Positions 11,958 to 19,948 of a stretch of 21,531 nucleotides of DNA are shown one piece after another. The notes under the pieces are model-generated. The model did not search any database and was not told where the DNA came from. It worked only from the letters and a program-made list of their open reading frames with translations. Position numbers and translations under genes: made by a program. The stretch comes from a virus. The stretch is taken from IMG/VR virus record IMGVR_UViG_3300028800_000338, positions 1 through 21,531 of that record, one strand, 5' to 3'. Within the stretch, counting starts at the first letter, position 1. Every line of letters starts with the position of its first letter.

Positions 11958-12188
11958 ATGCCGAGACGCCGAAGCGCAGAACAATCGGCGTATGAACTGG
12001 CGGCTATCGAGACTGCGCAGCTCAAACAAAAGCTTGCCGCATCGGAACAGCGGAACGCGACGCTGAAGGCCGCGGCACGGTTTCGGCAGGCCGAAGAGGC
12101 GACCCGACGATCGCGCAGCAAGCGTTGCGCGCGGAGTCTCGATCCGAACGCCGTCAGCCTATTCGAGCGTCCATATAGCGGCCGTTGA
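11958..12188 (+). CDS. Coiled-coil small protein (76 aa)
   Basis: The ATG directly abuts the preceding TAG. Residues about 8-55 form a heptad-rich amphipathic helix (SAYELAAIETAQLKQKLAASEQRNATLKAAARF), followed by a very basic tail (ATRRSRSKRCARSLDPNAVSLFE). It is a likely oligomeric or scaffold-associated accessory protein, but nothing specific is known. It is the last gene before the second copy of the 22-bp palindromic element. Confidence 0.5.
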   Translation: MPRRRSAEQSAYELAAIETAQLKQKLAASEQRNATLKAAARFRQAEEATRRSRSKRCARSLDPNAVSLFERPYSGR

Positions 12189-12192
12189 TGGC

Positions 12193-12214
12193 GCCTCCGC
12201 CAATTGGCGGACCC
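12193..12214. repeat. 22-bp element with 16-bp perfect palindrome, copy 2
   Basis: The exact reverse complement of 1022-1043; the palindromic core lies at 12196-12211. It ends 25 bases before the chosen ATG of the NUDIX-DUF2213 gene and 5' of its AAGGTG ribosome-binding site, the same arrangement as copy 1. I found no third copy by eye. Confidence 0.75.
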
Positions 12215-12236
12215 TGACAAACAACAAGGTGCGCGG

Positions 12237-14546
12237 ATGGCCAAACTTGCCATGGATGAGCGCATGGCGACCGATCCGCCGGTATCCGAACGCCAGCGCC
12301 GCGCGATGTTCGCTGCGGCGGAGGGTAGGAGCAATCTCGGTATTCCGCGCGCCGTCGGCAAGGAATTCGTCGGCGACAGCATGCAAGGCGCCGGCATTCT
12401 TTTCATCGCGCCCGATGGCGATGTGTTGCTGTTGCGACGCGCTTCAAGCGAAGCGAACTATCCGGGCTACTGGAATCTGCCGGGCGGCAAGGTGGAGCAA
12501 GGCGAGCTGCCGGAGCGCGCCGCCGAACGTGAAGCCGTCGAGGAAATCGGTTCGGCGATCGGCAGCGGACCGAAGCGATTGCTCGATCAGCGGATCAATG
12601 ACGCCGGTACGGTCTTTCACACATACGCGCGTCCCGTCGCCGACAAGTTCACACCGAAACTCAATGCCGAGCATTCAGGCTTTGCCTGGGCACCGCTCGA
12701 TCAACTGCCGCAGCCGCTTCATCCAGGCGTCGCCGCGACGCTGAACGACCGCCTGTCAATGGCTGGCGATATGCAGCCTGCGGAATGGGATGCGTTGCGT
12801 GCCGGGTTTGCAAAGTGGGCGCGCGAGGAAGAGCACGAGCTCGAACACGCAACCGATGACGCCAGAGGCAAGCTAAACGAGAAAGAGCGCGCCGAAGCGG
12901 GCCGCAATCACGGCAAACGCGAAGAGATGCCCGGTCATGTCTTTCTTGAACCGGAACAGCGGAAATATCCAGTCAAGGACAAGACCAACGGCGAATGGGT
13001 CTACAGCCGCGATCTTCTGCTCGCGGCCGCGCGTGAAGCGCGGATGCACGGCCACGAAGGCCTGGCCAAACGCGCCGATGCGCTCCGTGCCGAGCATTTC
13101 GGCGGCGCGCATGACGAAGCGACGATCACGTTCGATCGGGCCTCGGTTCGCGAATACGATGCCGATGGCCGCCTGCATGTCGCGCTGACGCCGATCAGCA
13201 AGGCCAACGTATGCGAATACTACGGCCGCGAGATACCGCAGGCCGAAGACCTCGGGCTTGATCCGGCGCGCAAATACAGGCTGCTGCGCCATCCCGACGA
13301 GCTGCGCAAAGCCGCCGACACGTTCAACAATCTGCCGCTGCTGCGGCGGCACGTCCCGGTATCGGCAAGCAATCACCAGCCGAACGACGTGGTGGGCTCG
13401 ACCGGCACCGATGCGGTCTTTGCTTATCCGTATCTGATGAACTCGCTTGTCGTGTGGTCGAAGGACGACATCGACGAGGTCGAGGCCGATCTGAAAAAGG
13501 AACTATCGAGCGGATATCGCTATCGCGCGGACATGACGCCGGGCGACTACGAAGGCGAGCCGTATGACGGAATCATGCGCGACATCGTGGGCAACCACGT
13601 CGCGGTTGTGCGAGCAGGTAGAGCCGGGCCCGACGTGGTGATCGGCGACAGCAAGGAGACTGCGATGGACAAGATTGTGCTGACCCGAAAGGCCGCCATG
13701 GTCCAGGGTGCGATTACCGCGTATCTGCGGCCGAAGCTTGCGGCCGACGCCAAGCTCGATTTTGCGCCGCTCCTGGCCGACGTGACGGCCAAGAACTATC
13801 CAAGCAAGCGGCCGGCGCTGATAGCGGGCGTCGCGAAGCTTGTCGGCCCGAAACTCGCCAAGGACGCCAAGATCGACGATCTGGGCACCTTCCTGATGGC
13901 CTTCGATGAAGACATGCCGGAGGAAGAGGCGGCAAAGGACGCCGATCTGCCTGAGCCCGGCGGCGGCAAAGGCAAGGGCCCCGGCGGCGACAAGAAGGCG
14001 GCCGATCGCAAGGCGCGCGACGAAGAGCGCGAAGCGCTCAAAGAGCGTCTGAAGGAAGGCAAGGCGTCGGCCGAGGATTGGAAGGCGCTTGACGCCATGA
14101 TGGGGCGCGACGCCGAGCGCGACGAAGAAGATGAGCGTCCGGATCCCGAGAAGACCAACGACAAGGCCAGGGACAAAAAGGCCCACGACGAAGAGAAGGA
14201 AAAAGAAAAAGACAAGGAAGACACCAAAAAGGCCATGGACGAGGCCATCGCCGGGGAGCGCAAGCGCCAGCAGGGCGTGCGCGAAGCCGAGCGCTTCGTG
14301 CGGCCGTGGGTCGGGGATTTCGCCATCGCCTGCGACAGTGCCGAGGATGTCTACAAATCGGCGCTGGAGACGCTCGGCAAGTCGACCAAGAACATCCATC
14401 CGTCGGCCTTCAAGAGCATTCTGGAAATGGTGCCGAAGCCGGGCTCCGAACGCCAGAATGCGCCGGTCTTCGCGCATGACAGCGCCGGCATCGAGGGCTT
14501 TTCCAAGCGCTATCCCGACGCCATGAAAATCCGCGTCGGCGCCTAA
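12237..14546 (+). CDS. NUDIX + DUF2213 fusion, probable prohead protease/scaffold (769 aa)
   Basis: ATG at 12237 chosen for its AAGGTG; an in-frame TTG at 12204 lies inside the palindrome. Residues about 50-170 are a NUDIX domain with a full box: G84-x5-E90-x7-RE(98-99)-x2-EE(102-103)-x-G105, plus PGYWNLPGG before it. NUDIX enzymes hydrolyse nucleoside diphosphates linked to X. Residues about 235-290 resemble the small DUF6582-like segment (RKYPVKDK). Residues about 300-475 are DUF2213, with LLRRHVPV (H372), KELSSGYRYR (S424/S425) and GNHVAVVRAGRAGPDV; the His and ELSSGY block resemble S78-type prohead proteases. Residues about 520-670 are extremely charged, Lys/Glu/Asp-rich, scaffold-like. 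Its place before the cement and capsid genes fits a procapsid core protein. Confidence 0.85.
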   Translation: MAKLAMDERMATDPPVSERQRRAMFAAAEGRSNLGIPRAVGKEFVGDSMQGAGILFIAPDGDVLLLRRASSEANYPGYWNLPGGKVEQGELPERAAEREAVEEIGSAIGSGPKRLLDQRINDAGTVFHTYARPVADKFTPKLNAEHSGFAWAPLDQLPQPLHPGVAATLNDRLSMAGDMQPAEWDALRAGFAKWAREEEHELEHATDDARGKLNEKERAEAGRNHGKREEMPGHVFLEPEQRKYPVKDKTNGEWVYSRDLLLAAAREARMHGHEGLAKRADALRAEHFGGAHDEATITFDRASVREYDADGRLHVALTPISKANVCEYYGREIPQAEDLGLDPARKYRLLRHPDELRKAADTFNNLPLLRRHVPVSASNHQPNDVVGSTGTDAVFAYPYLMNSLVVWSKDDIDEVEADLKKELSSGYRYRADMTPGDYEGEPYDGIMRDIVGNHVAVVRAGRAGPDVVIGDSKETAMDKIVLTRKAAMVQGAITAYLRPKLAADAKLDFAPLLADVTAKNYPSKRPALIAGVAKLVGPKLAKDAKIDDLGTFLMAFDEDMPEEEAAKDADLPEPGGGKGKGPGGDKKAADRKARDEEREALKERLKEGKASAEDWKALDAMMGRDAERDEEDERPDPEKTNDKARDKKAHDEEKEKEKDKEDTKKAMDEAIAGERKRQQGVREAERFVRPWVGDFAIACDSAEDVYKSALETLGKSTKNIHPSAFKSILEMVPKPGSERQNAPVFAHDSAGIEGFSKRYPDAMKIRVGA

Positions 14547-14590
14547 ACCTCATCCGTTTCTGACAATTCGAGCAACAAGGAGATCGCCCC

Positions 14591-15544
14591 ATGAGCGGTG
14601 GCATCCAAAGTTCGGTGACGACCCAGCCGGCTCCCGCGGTGGCTGGCGATTTCAGTGACGCCAATCCGCGCTATTCGGTGGATGCGGGCCCCGGTGGTCT
14701 GGTGGCTGGTCCGAACGGATTGACGATCGGCCTGTTCTGCTGGGCCTCGTCCAGCCAGATCGATGGCGATGGTGCGCCGGCGGCGTGCAATAATTTCGGC
14801 TCCGGCAATGTGACGGGCTTCGTCGGTCGCGCGCAACAGGGTCTGATCACGACCTATCTCAGCGATGCCGGCATGACCATTCCGGCGGGGTTTGAGACGA
14901 CCGTCTATTCCGCCGGCGGCTTCTGGGTCAAAAACAACGGCGCAACGCAGGCTGTTCACGGCAACAAGGCCTACGCATCCTTTGCGAACGGGCAAGCGTC
15001 GTTTGCAGCGTCGGGAGCGCCGTCGCAGGCCACTTCTTCGGCGGCCTCGATCGCCGCGGAGATCTTCTCGGTTACAGGATCGATCACCGGCAACGTGATG
15101 ACGGTCACGGCGGTCGGGTCCGGCACGGTCTATCCGGGCGCCGCGATTTCCGGGACCAACGTCGCGTCGGGTTCGACGATCGTCTCGCAGTTGTCCGGGA
15201 CCACGGGCGGCATCGGCACTTACGCGGTCAGCATTCCCGAACAATCTGCCGCCTCCACCACGATCAGCGGCACCTACGGGCTGCTGACGGTCGGCGGCAC
15301 GGTGACGGGCACATGGGGCGTCGGGCAGCTCGTCGGTGGCTCCGGTGTCACGGCCGGTACCACGATCACCGCGCTCGGCACCGGCACCGGCGGCGCCGGC
15401 ACCTACGTCGTGAACTTGACCCAGACTGTCGGGTCCGAAGCGTTGACCGGCAATAGCGATGTCGAAACGTCCTGGTACGCGGTGTCGTCCGGGCTTGCCG
15501 GCGAGCTGGTCAAGATCAGCAACGCGCCGGGCGTCACCAACTGA
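14591..15544 (+). CDS. Capsid cement/decoration-like protein with two beta modules (317 aa)
   Basis: The first 145 residues match the phage structural-cement pattern: PAPAVAGDFSDANPRYSVDAGPGGLVAGPNGLTIGLFCW, then AQQGLITTYLSDAGMTIPAGF, and FWVKNNGATQAVHGNKAYA. Two Gly/Thr-rich beta modules follow (about 159-226 and 229-287), each with G-T/V-x-V/A-SGSTI-type turns and GG-x-GTY, before a short C-terminal end VETSWYAVSSGLAGELVKIS that rejoins the cement-protein pattern. Cement proteins bind the outside of the capsid shell and stabilise it. AAGGAG lies 10 bases before the ATG. The modules look inserted into the basic fold. Confidence 0.75.
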   Translation: MSGGIQSSVTTQPAPAVAGDFSDANPRYSVDAGPGGLVAGPNGLTIGLFCWASSSQIDGDGAPAACNNFGSGNVTGFVGRAQQGLITTYLSDAGMTIPAGFETTVYSAGGFWVKNNGATQAVHGNKAYASFANGQASFAASGAPSQATSSAASIAAEIFSVTGSITGNVMTVTAVGSGTVYPGAAISGTNVASGSTIVSQLSGTTGGIGTYAVSIPEQSAASTTISGTYGLLTVGGTVTGTWGVGQLVGGSGVTAGTTITALGTGTGGAGTYVVNLTQTVGSEALTGNSDVETSWYAVSSGLAGELVKISNAPGVTN

Positions 15545-15855
15545 TGCCTTACGCCGTCGTCTGCAAGATGCCGAATGGCATAGCGATCGGCGGCACGACG
15601 ATCCACGGGACCGCTTATGACCGCGGTCCCGGCCGGATAAGGCCTTCGCACTTGATCTACGGCTGGGCGCTGACCGAAGGCGTCCCGGATGCCGTCTGGG
15701 AGACGTGGCGCGAAGCCAACAAGAACTCAGTCCTTGTGCTGAATTCGATGATCTTCGGCAGCAAGGACCTGATCGAAGCGCGGCGCTTTGCGTATCAGCA
15801 TCAAGGCCGTGCCGGTTTCGGTATGGGCGCTCCGCGGGGAACCGTCGCGCCGTAA
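15544..15855 (+). CDS. Small virion-region protein, paralogue of 17039-17527 (103 aa)
   Basis: ATG in a TGATG overlap with the cement gene. Core pattern: VVCKMPNGIAI, then TTIHG, then YGWALTEGVPDAVWETWREANKNSVLVLNSMIF. The same order (V-x-CK-x-P-x-GI, ING, GYALTPNVPAEVAGAWMEQNKDSALVKNHLI) occurs in the protein encoded after the capsid gene, so the two are diverged duplicates. The function is unknown; flanking the capsid gene suggests a capsid accessory or head-completion role. Confidence 0.65.
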   Translation: MPYAVVCKMPNGIAIGGTTIHGTAYDRGPGRIRPSHLIYGWALTEGVPDAVWETWREANKNSVLVLNSMIFGSKDLIEARRFAYQHQGRAGFGMGAPRGTVAP

Positions 15856-15906
15856 TTTCGTCCATCGCGCCCGGCCGAAGCCAGGTGCAACAACGGAGCA
15901 CTTGAC

Positions 15907-17001
15907 ATGAATCGCCACGAAGCAATGACGCTTTGGCAGGAAGACCGCGCTCAGCTTGCGCTTCGCGGCGTGACGCTGCCGGGTGTGACCTCCTACGTGC
16001 CGGATGAATTCCGGTATGATTTCGGTCTCGCGATGGACGCGCAGCCGCAGCTGTCGACCACCGATCCGAACTCGGCGGTGCCCTCGATCTTCACCACGAT
16101 GGTCGACCCGAAGGTGTTCAAGGCGCTGTTCGCGCCGAACAAGGCGACCGCCATCATGGGCGAAGAACGCCGCGGCACCTGGCTTGACGACACGATCATG
16201 CTGCCCGTGACCGAAGCGGCGGGCGAAGTGTCAAGCTACGGCGATTATGCCGAGAACGGCGCCGTGACATCGAACACCAACTGGCCGCAGCGCCAAGCCT
16301 ATCTGTTCCAAGTCATCAAGCAATACGGCGAGCGCGAACTCGAGCGCGCAGGCCTTGCGCGGATTAACTGGGTTGCCGAACTCGATTACTCGGCGGCGCT
16401 GATGCTCAACAAGTTCTCGAACCTGACGTATTTCTTCGGCGTGCAGGGCTTGCAGAACTACGGGCTTCTGAACGACCCGCATCTGAACGCGTCGCTCACG
16501 CCGGCGCTGAAGGCCTATGGCGGCACGACTTGGTACAATTCGTCAGGTCAGGTCGCCGCGACCGCGAATGAGATCTATGCCGATATCGAAAACCTGTTCG
16601 CGCAGCTCGTGGCGCAGACGGCAGGTCTGGTCAATCGCGAGACCAGGATGACCCTAGCGATGTCGCCGCAGTCCGAAGCCGCGCTGACGACAACCAACAG
16701 CTTCAACGTCAATGTCAGCGATCTTCTGAAGAAGAACTTTCCGAACCTGCGCGTGGAAAACGCCGTGCAATATGGCGTGCTCAGCGCGTCCAATCCGCAG
16801 GGCATCAGCGGCGGCAATTTCATGCAGCTGATCGCCGAAGAGGTCGATGGCCAGGAGACCGGCTATTGCAGCTTCAACGAGAAGATGCGCGCCCACAAGC
16901 TCATTCCGATGATGTCGAGCTATAAGCAGAAAGTCTCGGCCGGCACCTGGGGATGCATTCTGCGCATGACGATGACGATCGCCTCGATGATCGGCATCTG
17001 A
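15907..17001 (+). CDS. Major capsid protein, DUF2184 family (364 aa)
   Basis: The sequence has the DUF2184 capsid pattern: an N-terminal arm ending YDFGLAMDAQP, then NSAVPSIFTTMVDPKVFKALFAPNKATAIMGE, the WLDDTIMLPVTEAAGEVSSYGDY block, QRQAYLFQVIKQYGERELERAGLA, and a C-terminal end with YKQKVSAGTWGCILRMTMTIASMIGI. Length fits an HK97-fold capsid subunit, which builds the icosahedral shell. AACGGAGC lies about 10 bases before the ATG. There is no obvious delta domain, consistent with a separate protease/scaffold protein. The neighbours (cement protein, DUF4054) agree. Confidence 0.9.
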   Translation: MNRHEAMTLWQEDRAQLALRGVTLPGVTSYVPDEFRYDFGLAMDAQPQLSTTDPNSAVPSIFTTMVDPKVFKALFAPNKATAIMGEERRGTWLDDTIMLPVTEAAGEVSSYGDYAENGAVTSNTNWPQRQAYLFQVIKQYGERELERAGLARINWVAELDYSAALMLNKFSNLTYFFGVQGLQNYGLLNDPHLNASLTPALKAYGGTTWYNSSGQVAATANEIYADIENLFAQLVAQTAGLVNRETRMTLAMSPQSEAALTTTNSFNVNVSDLLKKNFPNLRVENAVQYGVLSASNPQGISGGNFMQLIAEEVDGQETGYCSFNEKMRAHKLIPMMSSYKQKVSAGTWGCILRMTMTIASMIGI

Positions 17002-17038
17002 TCGTCATTCGTTGCAGTCAAAACGAGAGGTAAACGCC

Positions 17039-17527
17039 ATGTCGCGAACCGTGACCGTTGCCTGCAAGCATCCCGCCGGAATCATCATGCGTGTCTTCAG
17101 GATGGAAGAGTACGACGTGCCCGTACTCGGCGGCGGGACGCGCAAGGAGGCACGGTCTCTGGCTGTGGGCGAGCCGGTCAAGATCAACGGTCCCGCCGTG
17201 CCTCATGGCAGGGCCCCGGCGTTTGTCATTGCGGGCGGTTATGCGCTGACGCCGAACGTGCCGGCGGAAGTGGCGGGGGCCTGGATGGAGCAGAACAAGG
17301 ACTCCGCGCTCGTCAAGAATCACCTGATCTACATCGAAAAGACGCAGGCCCGCGCCGTCAGTCACGGCAAGGAGCAGGACGAGGTCAAGTCCGGCCTGGA
17401 ACGGCTTGACGTGCGAATGGTGCGAAAAGGCGGTCGCGATGTACCGCGCGATCCGCGGTGGCCGGCGCGGTCCAATCCGAACCTGTCCAATATCGCGACC
17501 GACAAGCGGGACGAAGAGGCCGCATAG
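17039..17527 (+). CDS. Small virion-region protein, paralogue of 15544-15855 (162 aa)
   Basis: Start at the ATG 17039, with GAGAGG about 10 bases upstream, in preference to a TTG-type start at 17012. Shared core with the 103-aa protein: VACKHPAGI, INGPAVPHG, GGYALTPNVPAEVAGAWMEQNKDSALVKNHLIYI. It adds a longer basic C-terminus (RLDVRMVRKGGRDVPRDPRWPARSNPN). The fold and function are unknown. Its location between the capsid and DUF4054 genes suggests a head-completion or decoration role. Confidence 0.7.
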   Translation: MSRTVTVACKHPAGIIMRVFRMEEYDVPVLGGGTRKEARSLAVGEPVKINGPAVPHGRAPAFVIAGGYALTPNVPAEVAGAWMEQNKDSALVKNHLIYIEKTQARAVSHGKEQDEVKSGLERLDVRMVRKGGRDVPRDPRWPARSNPNLSNIATDKRDEEAA

Positions 17528-17985
17528 TGGGTGTTATCGTCCAGTTCAGCTTTGCGAATTGGGCGGCGGCGTTCCCGCAATTCGTCACGTCGGCGCCGAA
17601 TTTCATTGCACTGACCGAAACGCAGGTCGTCAACGTCATCCTGCCGATCGCACAACAGTATTGCCGCAACGACGGCGGCGGTCCGGTCAACGACGCGGCG
17701 CTTCAGGCGCAACTGCTCAATCTGATGGTCGCGCATGTTGCGCAATTGTTGTTCGGATCGGCGCTGCAGCCGTTGTCGCCTCTGGTCGGCCGCGTGTCCG
17801 ACGCGAGTGAAGGTTCGGTCGCGGTCGCGGTCGACTTTCCGACCACGGCGTCGAACGCGTGGTTTGCGCAAACGCAATATGGCGCGGCGTACTGGCAGAT
17901 GCTTCTTCCCTTCAGGCTTGGCCGCTATGTGCCGAAAATCACGCAGCAGCGCCAGGTCATCGGCGGTCCATGGTGGGGGCGTTGA
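17527..17985 (+). CDS. Head-completion/adaptor protein, DUF4054 family (152 aa)
   Basis: GTG at 17527 overlaps the upstream TAG by one base; a longer frame to 17458 runs through the preceding gene and is rejected. The layout fits DUF4054: FANWAAAFPQFVTSAPNFIALTETQVVNVILPIAQQYCRND, then LMVAHVAQLLFG, GRVSDASEGSVAVAVDFP and QTQYGAAYWQMLLPFRLGRYVP. These proteins sit at the head-tail interface between portal and tail completion proteins. It ends GGPWWGR and overlaps the next ATG by one base. Confidence 0.85.
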   Translation: MGVIVQFSFANWAAAFPQFVTSAPNFIALTETQVVNVILPIAQQYCRNDGGGPVNDAALQAQLLNLMVAHVAQLLFGSALQPLSPLVGRVSDASEGSVAVAVDFPTTASNAWFAQTQYGAAYWQMLLPFRLGRYVPKITQQRQVIGGPWWGR

Positions 17986-18113
17986 TGGAACCGGACGTGA
18001 TGGCGCGGCGCATACGGGAATTGATGGTTGCCAAGCGCACGCTGGAGCGTCGCCTGTCTGAGATGGAAGCGCGCCTCGCCGCTCTCGAAAGTGCGACCGT
18101 CCGCCCTACGTGA
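17985..18113 (+). CDS. Tiny coiled-coil protein (42 aa)
   Basis: ATG in a TGATG overlap with the DUF4054 gene. The product is almost wholly one charged helix (MARRIRELMVAKRTLERRLSEMEARLAAL), a short coiled coil. It is followed by a GTGA overlap with the next gene. It is short but its position inside an unbroken coupled chain and its heptad pattern make it a likely real virion or assembly protein. Confidence 0.55.
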   Translation: MEPDVMARRIRELMVAKRTLERRLSEMEARLAALESATVRPT

Positions 18114-18508
18114 CGCCCGCCGGGGCGAAGCTCGATCGGCTTTGTGCGGGCGTCGAAGCGGCAGTCCGTTGGAATCAACCAATTCCGGGTATTTGTATGG
18201 TCGATGAAGCGAAGCCTGCGATCGGTGTAGTTGCGCCGGCCGCCGCGAAGCCTGCGGCGCCGAAACCCGGCGCGCGGTTTTTGGGCTTGCTTGACGAAAT
18301 GCACGCCTCCGGCCGCCGCCTCGACGAGCACGCGGACGCGCTGGTTGAAGAGCTGAAGGCGACCGAAACGCTTGCCGCGCAAGCGGTCGACGAAAAGCGA
18401 AAGCAGCAGCAGGGCCTCCGCGATTTCATCGAACAGGTGCGCAAGGTCGGCGAAGCGATAGCGGGGGACAATGGTGCGCCCCCTTTGTCCGACGGTTCGA
18501 AGACATAG
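18110..18508 (+). CDS. Coiled-coil late protein (up to 132 aa)
   Basis: GTG at 18110 forms a GTGA overlap; an internal ATG at 18197 (MVDEAKPAIG) would give a 103-aa product and may be the true start. After an Ala/Pro-rich segment (APAAAKPAAPKPGARF), the protein is a long helix (LGLLDEMHASGRRLDEHADALVEELKATETLAAQAVDEKRKQQQG), then RDFIEQVRKVGEAI. It is a probable structural or assembly accessory. No specific family is claimed. Confidence 0.55.
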   Translation: MTPAGAKLDRLCAGVEAAVRWNQPIPGICMVDEAKPAIGVVAPAAAKPAAPKPGARFLGLLDEMHASGRRLDEHADALVEELKATETLAAQAVDEKRKQQQGLRDFIEQVRKVGEAIAGDNGAPPLSDGSKT

Positions 18509-18517
18509 CGAGGCGTT

Positions 18518-18724
18518 ATGGATATCGACGCCAACGCGATCGCGGTTGACCGCAAGCAGCGCGCCGAAGATCGACGATGCACCCGTATCGAGGCGGCGCT
18601 AAGGACCCTGCAGCAGCAAGTCGCAGATTTGCTGGCGCACATCGAACGGTTCGAAGCGGCGCCGGCGCATAGTCCTCACGGACAGGACCGCGCCGCAAAA
18701 CGGCTGGGCAAAAGGCACGGCTGA
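18518..18724 (+). CDS. Small coiled-coil protein (68 aa)
   Basis: ATG at 18518 with GAGGCG just upstream. The helical core is RIEAALRTLQQQVADLLAHIERFEAAP, with basic ends (RAAKRLGKRHG). The stop overlaps the next start as TGATG. This is the third successive small coiled-coil protein between the DUF4054 and gp10-like genes, which suggests a group of assembly accessories. Function unknown. Confidence 0.55.
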   Translation: MDIDANAIAVDRKQRAEDRRCTRIEAALRTLQQQVADLLAHIERFEAAPAHSPHGQDRAAKRLGKRHG

Positions 18725-19167
18725 TGGCGACGGTCAAAGGCGGTACGAAGCTCGCGGGAGCGCTCCAAGCCATCGTGATAAGCGCCACCAACGCAACGGT
18801 CGTTCGCGTCGGCTTTCTGGAAAAGGCTACCTATCCGGATGGCAAGTCGGTCGCGATGATCGCTGCGATCCAGGAATACGGCGCACCGGGCGCCGGCACT
18901 CCGCCGCGGCCGTTCTTTCGCAACATGATTGCGGAGAAGTCGAACGAGTGGCCAAAGGCGATTGCCGATCTGCTCAAAGCGAACGGTTACGACGCCGCCA
19001 AGACGCTGGCGCTGACCGGCGAAGGCGTCAAAGGCCAATTACAGCAGAGCATCGTCGATACCAACACGCCGCCCAACGCGCCGTCCACGATCGCGCGTAA
19101 GGGCTCGGCAAAGCCGCTGGTCGATACCGGCCACATGCTCAATTCCGTCGATTACGAGGTCAAGTGA
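18724..19167 (+). CDS. HK97 gp10-like neck/tail-completion protein (147 aa)
   Basis: Pattern VRVGFLEKATYPDGKSVAMIAAIQEYGAPGAGTPPRPFFRNMI (about residues 27-69) is the typical core of phage gp10-like / minor virion proteins: a VGFL strand, a VAxIAAIxEYG helix and the conserved PPRPFFR loop. The C-terminus ends LVDTGHMLNSVDYEVK, another usual feature (L-x-DTG-x-x-x-x-S). Such proteins sit at the head-tail joint. Position after DUF4054 agrees. Start in a TGATG overlap. Confidence 0.8.
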   Translation: MATVKGGTKLAGALQAIVISATNATVVRVGFLEKATYPDGKSVAMIAAIQEYGAPGAGTPPRPFFRNMIAEKSNEWPKAIADLLKANGYDAAKTLALTGEGVKGQLQQSIVDTNTPPNAPSTIARKGSAKPLVDTGHMLNSVDYEVK

Positions 19168-19180
19168 AAGGGAACATCCA

Positions 19181-19936
19181 ATGAAACTCTTCCGATCTTT
19201 GTTGGTGGCCGTTGGCCTCACAGCGTTGCCGATCGCCGCATTGGCGCAGTCCACGACCGTCGATCAGATCCCGGCGCCGGTGCCGAGTTCATCGAACGGC
19301 AATTCAAATTCCGAATGGCTGCTGCAGAACTACGGCATTTCCGGCGGCACGATCTATCAGTCGTTCATGCGCCAGCCCGGCTCATCCGGCCGATTGCTGC
19401 CGGGCGGTATGTTGTTCGTGCCGTCAAATCAGTCAGGCACCTTCACGCATTGGCTCAGTCTCACCGATGCGCGGTTCGACAGCGGCATTACCGGCGCGGC
19501 GTCAGGCGCTTCTGGCACCGGTTTCAACATCGCGCGCACCGCCGGCACATCTTATGACCTGACCGGCGTCGCGACATCGAGCAGCGCTGTCACCACGAAA
19601 TTCCTGTTCGAGACGGATGTCGCCAGCACTTATGTTGCGGGCAGCGCCATCCCTGTGGTGGTGAATGCGAACTATACCGGCTCCGGCACCATTACGGCGG
19701 CCTCCACCACGCTGACGCTCAACGCCTATACCGAGGTCGGCGGTGTCGAGACCGCAATTACCGGCATCACGGCGGCGCAGCAGTTTAATAGCACGCCCGC
19801 GAATTACACCTTCAACATTCCGTCCACCGCCGGCCTTGTTCCGGGTCAGCATATTGCGCTTGAATTGGTGATGCTGGTCACGACCGCCTCGGGCGCTAAT
19901 ACCGGTCAACTGAACGCGATCGGTCATACTGACTGA
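19181..19936 (+). CDS. Late protein with Sec signal peptide, beta-rich (251 aa)
   Basis: The N-terminus MKLFRSLLVAVGLTALPIAALAQ is a textbook Sec signal peptide: basic n-region, about 15 hydrophobic residues, and ALA-Q cleavage near residue 22. The mature part is Ser/Thr/Gly-rich and probably beta-structured (NYGISGGTIYQSFMRQPGSSG, then LLPGGMLFVPSN, TFNIPSTAGLVPGQHIALELVML). It has no enzymatic motif. AAAGGGAAC lies upstream of the ATG. A phage structural cluster rarely encodes exported proteins, so it may act in the host envelope (for example exclusion or receptor masking) or be a virion protein that acquired a signal-like N-terminus. Family not recognised. Confidence 0.7.
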   Translation: MKLFRSLLVAVGLTALPIAALAQSTTVDQIPAPVPSSSNGNSNSEWLLQNYGISGGTIYQSFMRQPGSSGRLLPGGMLFVPSNQSGTFTHWLSLTDARFDSGITGAASGASGTGFNIARTAGTSYDLTGVATSSSAVTTKFLFETDVASTYVAGSAIPVVVNANYTGSGTITAASTTLTLNAYTEVGGVETAITGITAAQQFNSTPANYTFNIPSTAGLVPGQHIALELVMLVTTASGANTGQLNAIGHTD

Positions 19937-19948
19937 CGCATCCTTTCG

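Noticed and set aside
13503-14477. Antisense frame of 324 codons rich in Phe/Leu/Val, looking like a membrane protein
   Set aside because: It is the complement of the Lys/Glu/Asp-rich tail of the NUDIX-DUF2213 protein; reverse-reading such codons automatically gives hydrophobic residues.
14543-15925. Long antisense frame of 460 codons on the - strand
   Set aside because: It lies opposite the cement-like gene and its neighbour, which have recognisable sequence patterns. Long antisense frames are expected in G+C-rich DNA, and the product is Arg/Gly-rich with no domain.
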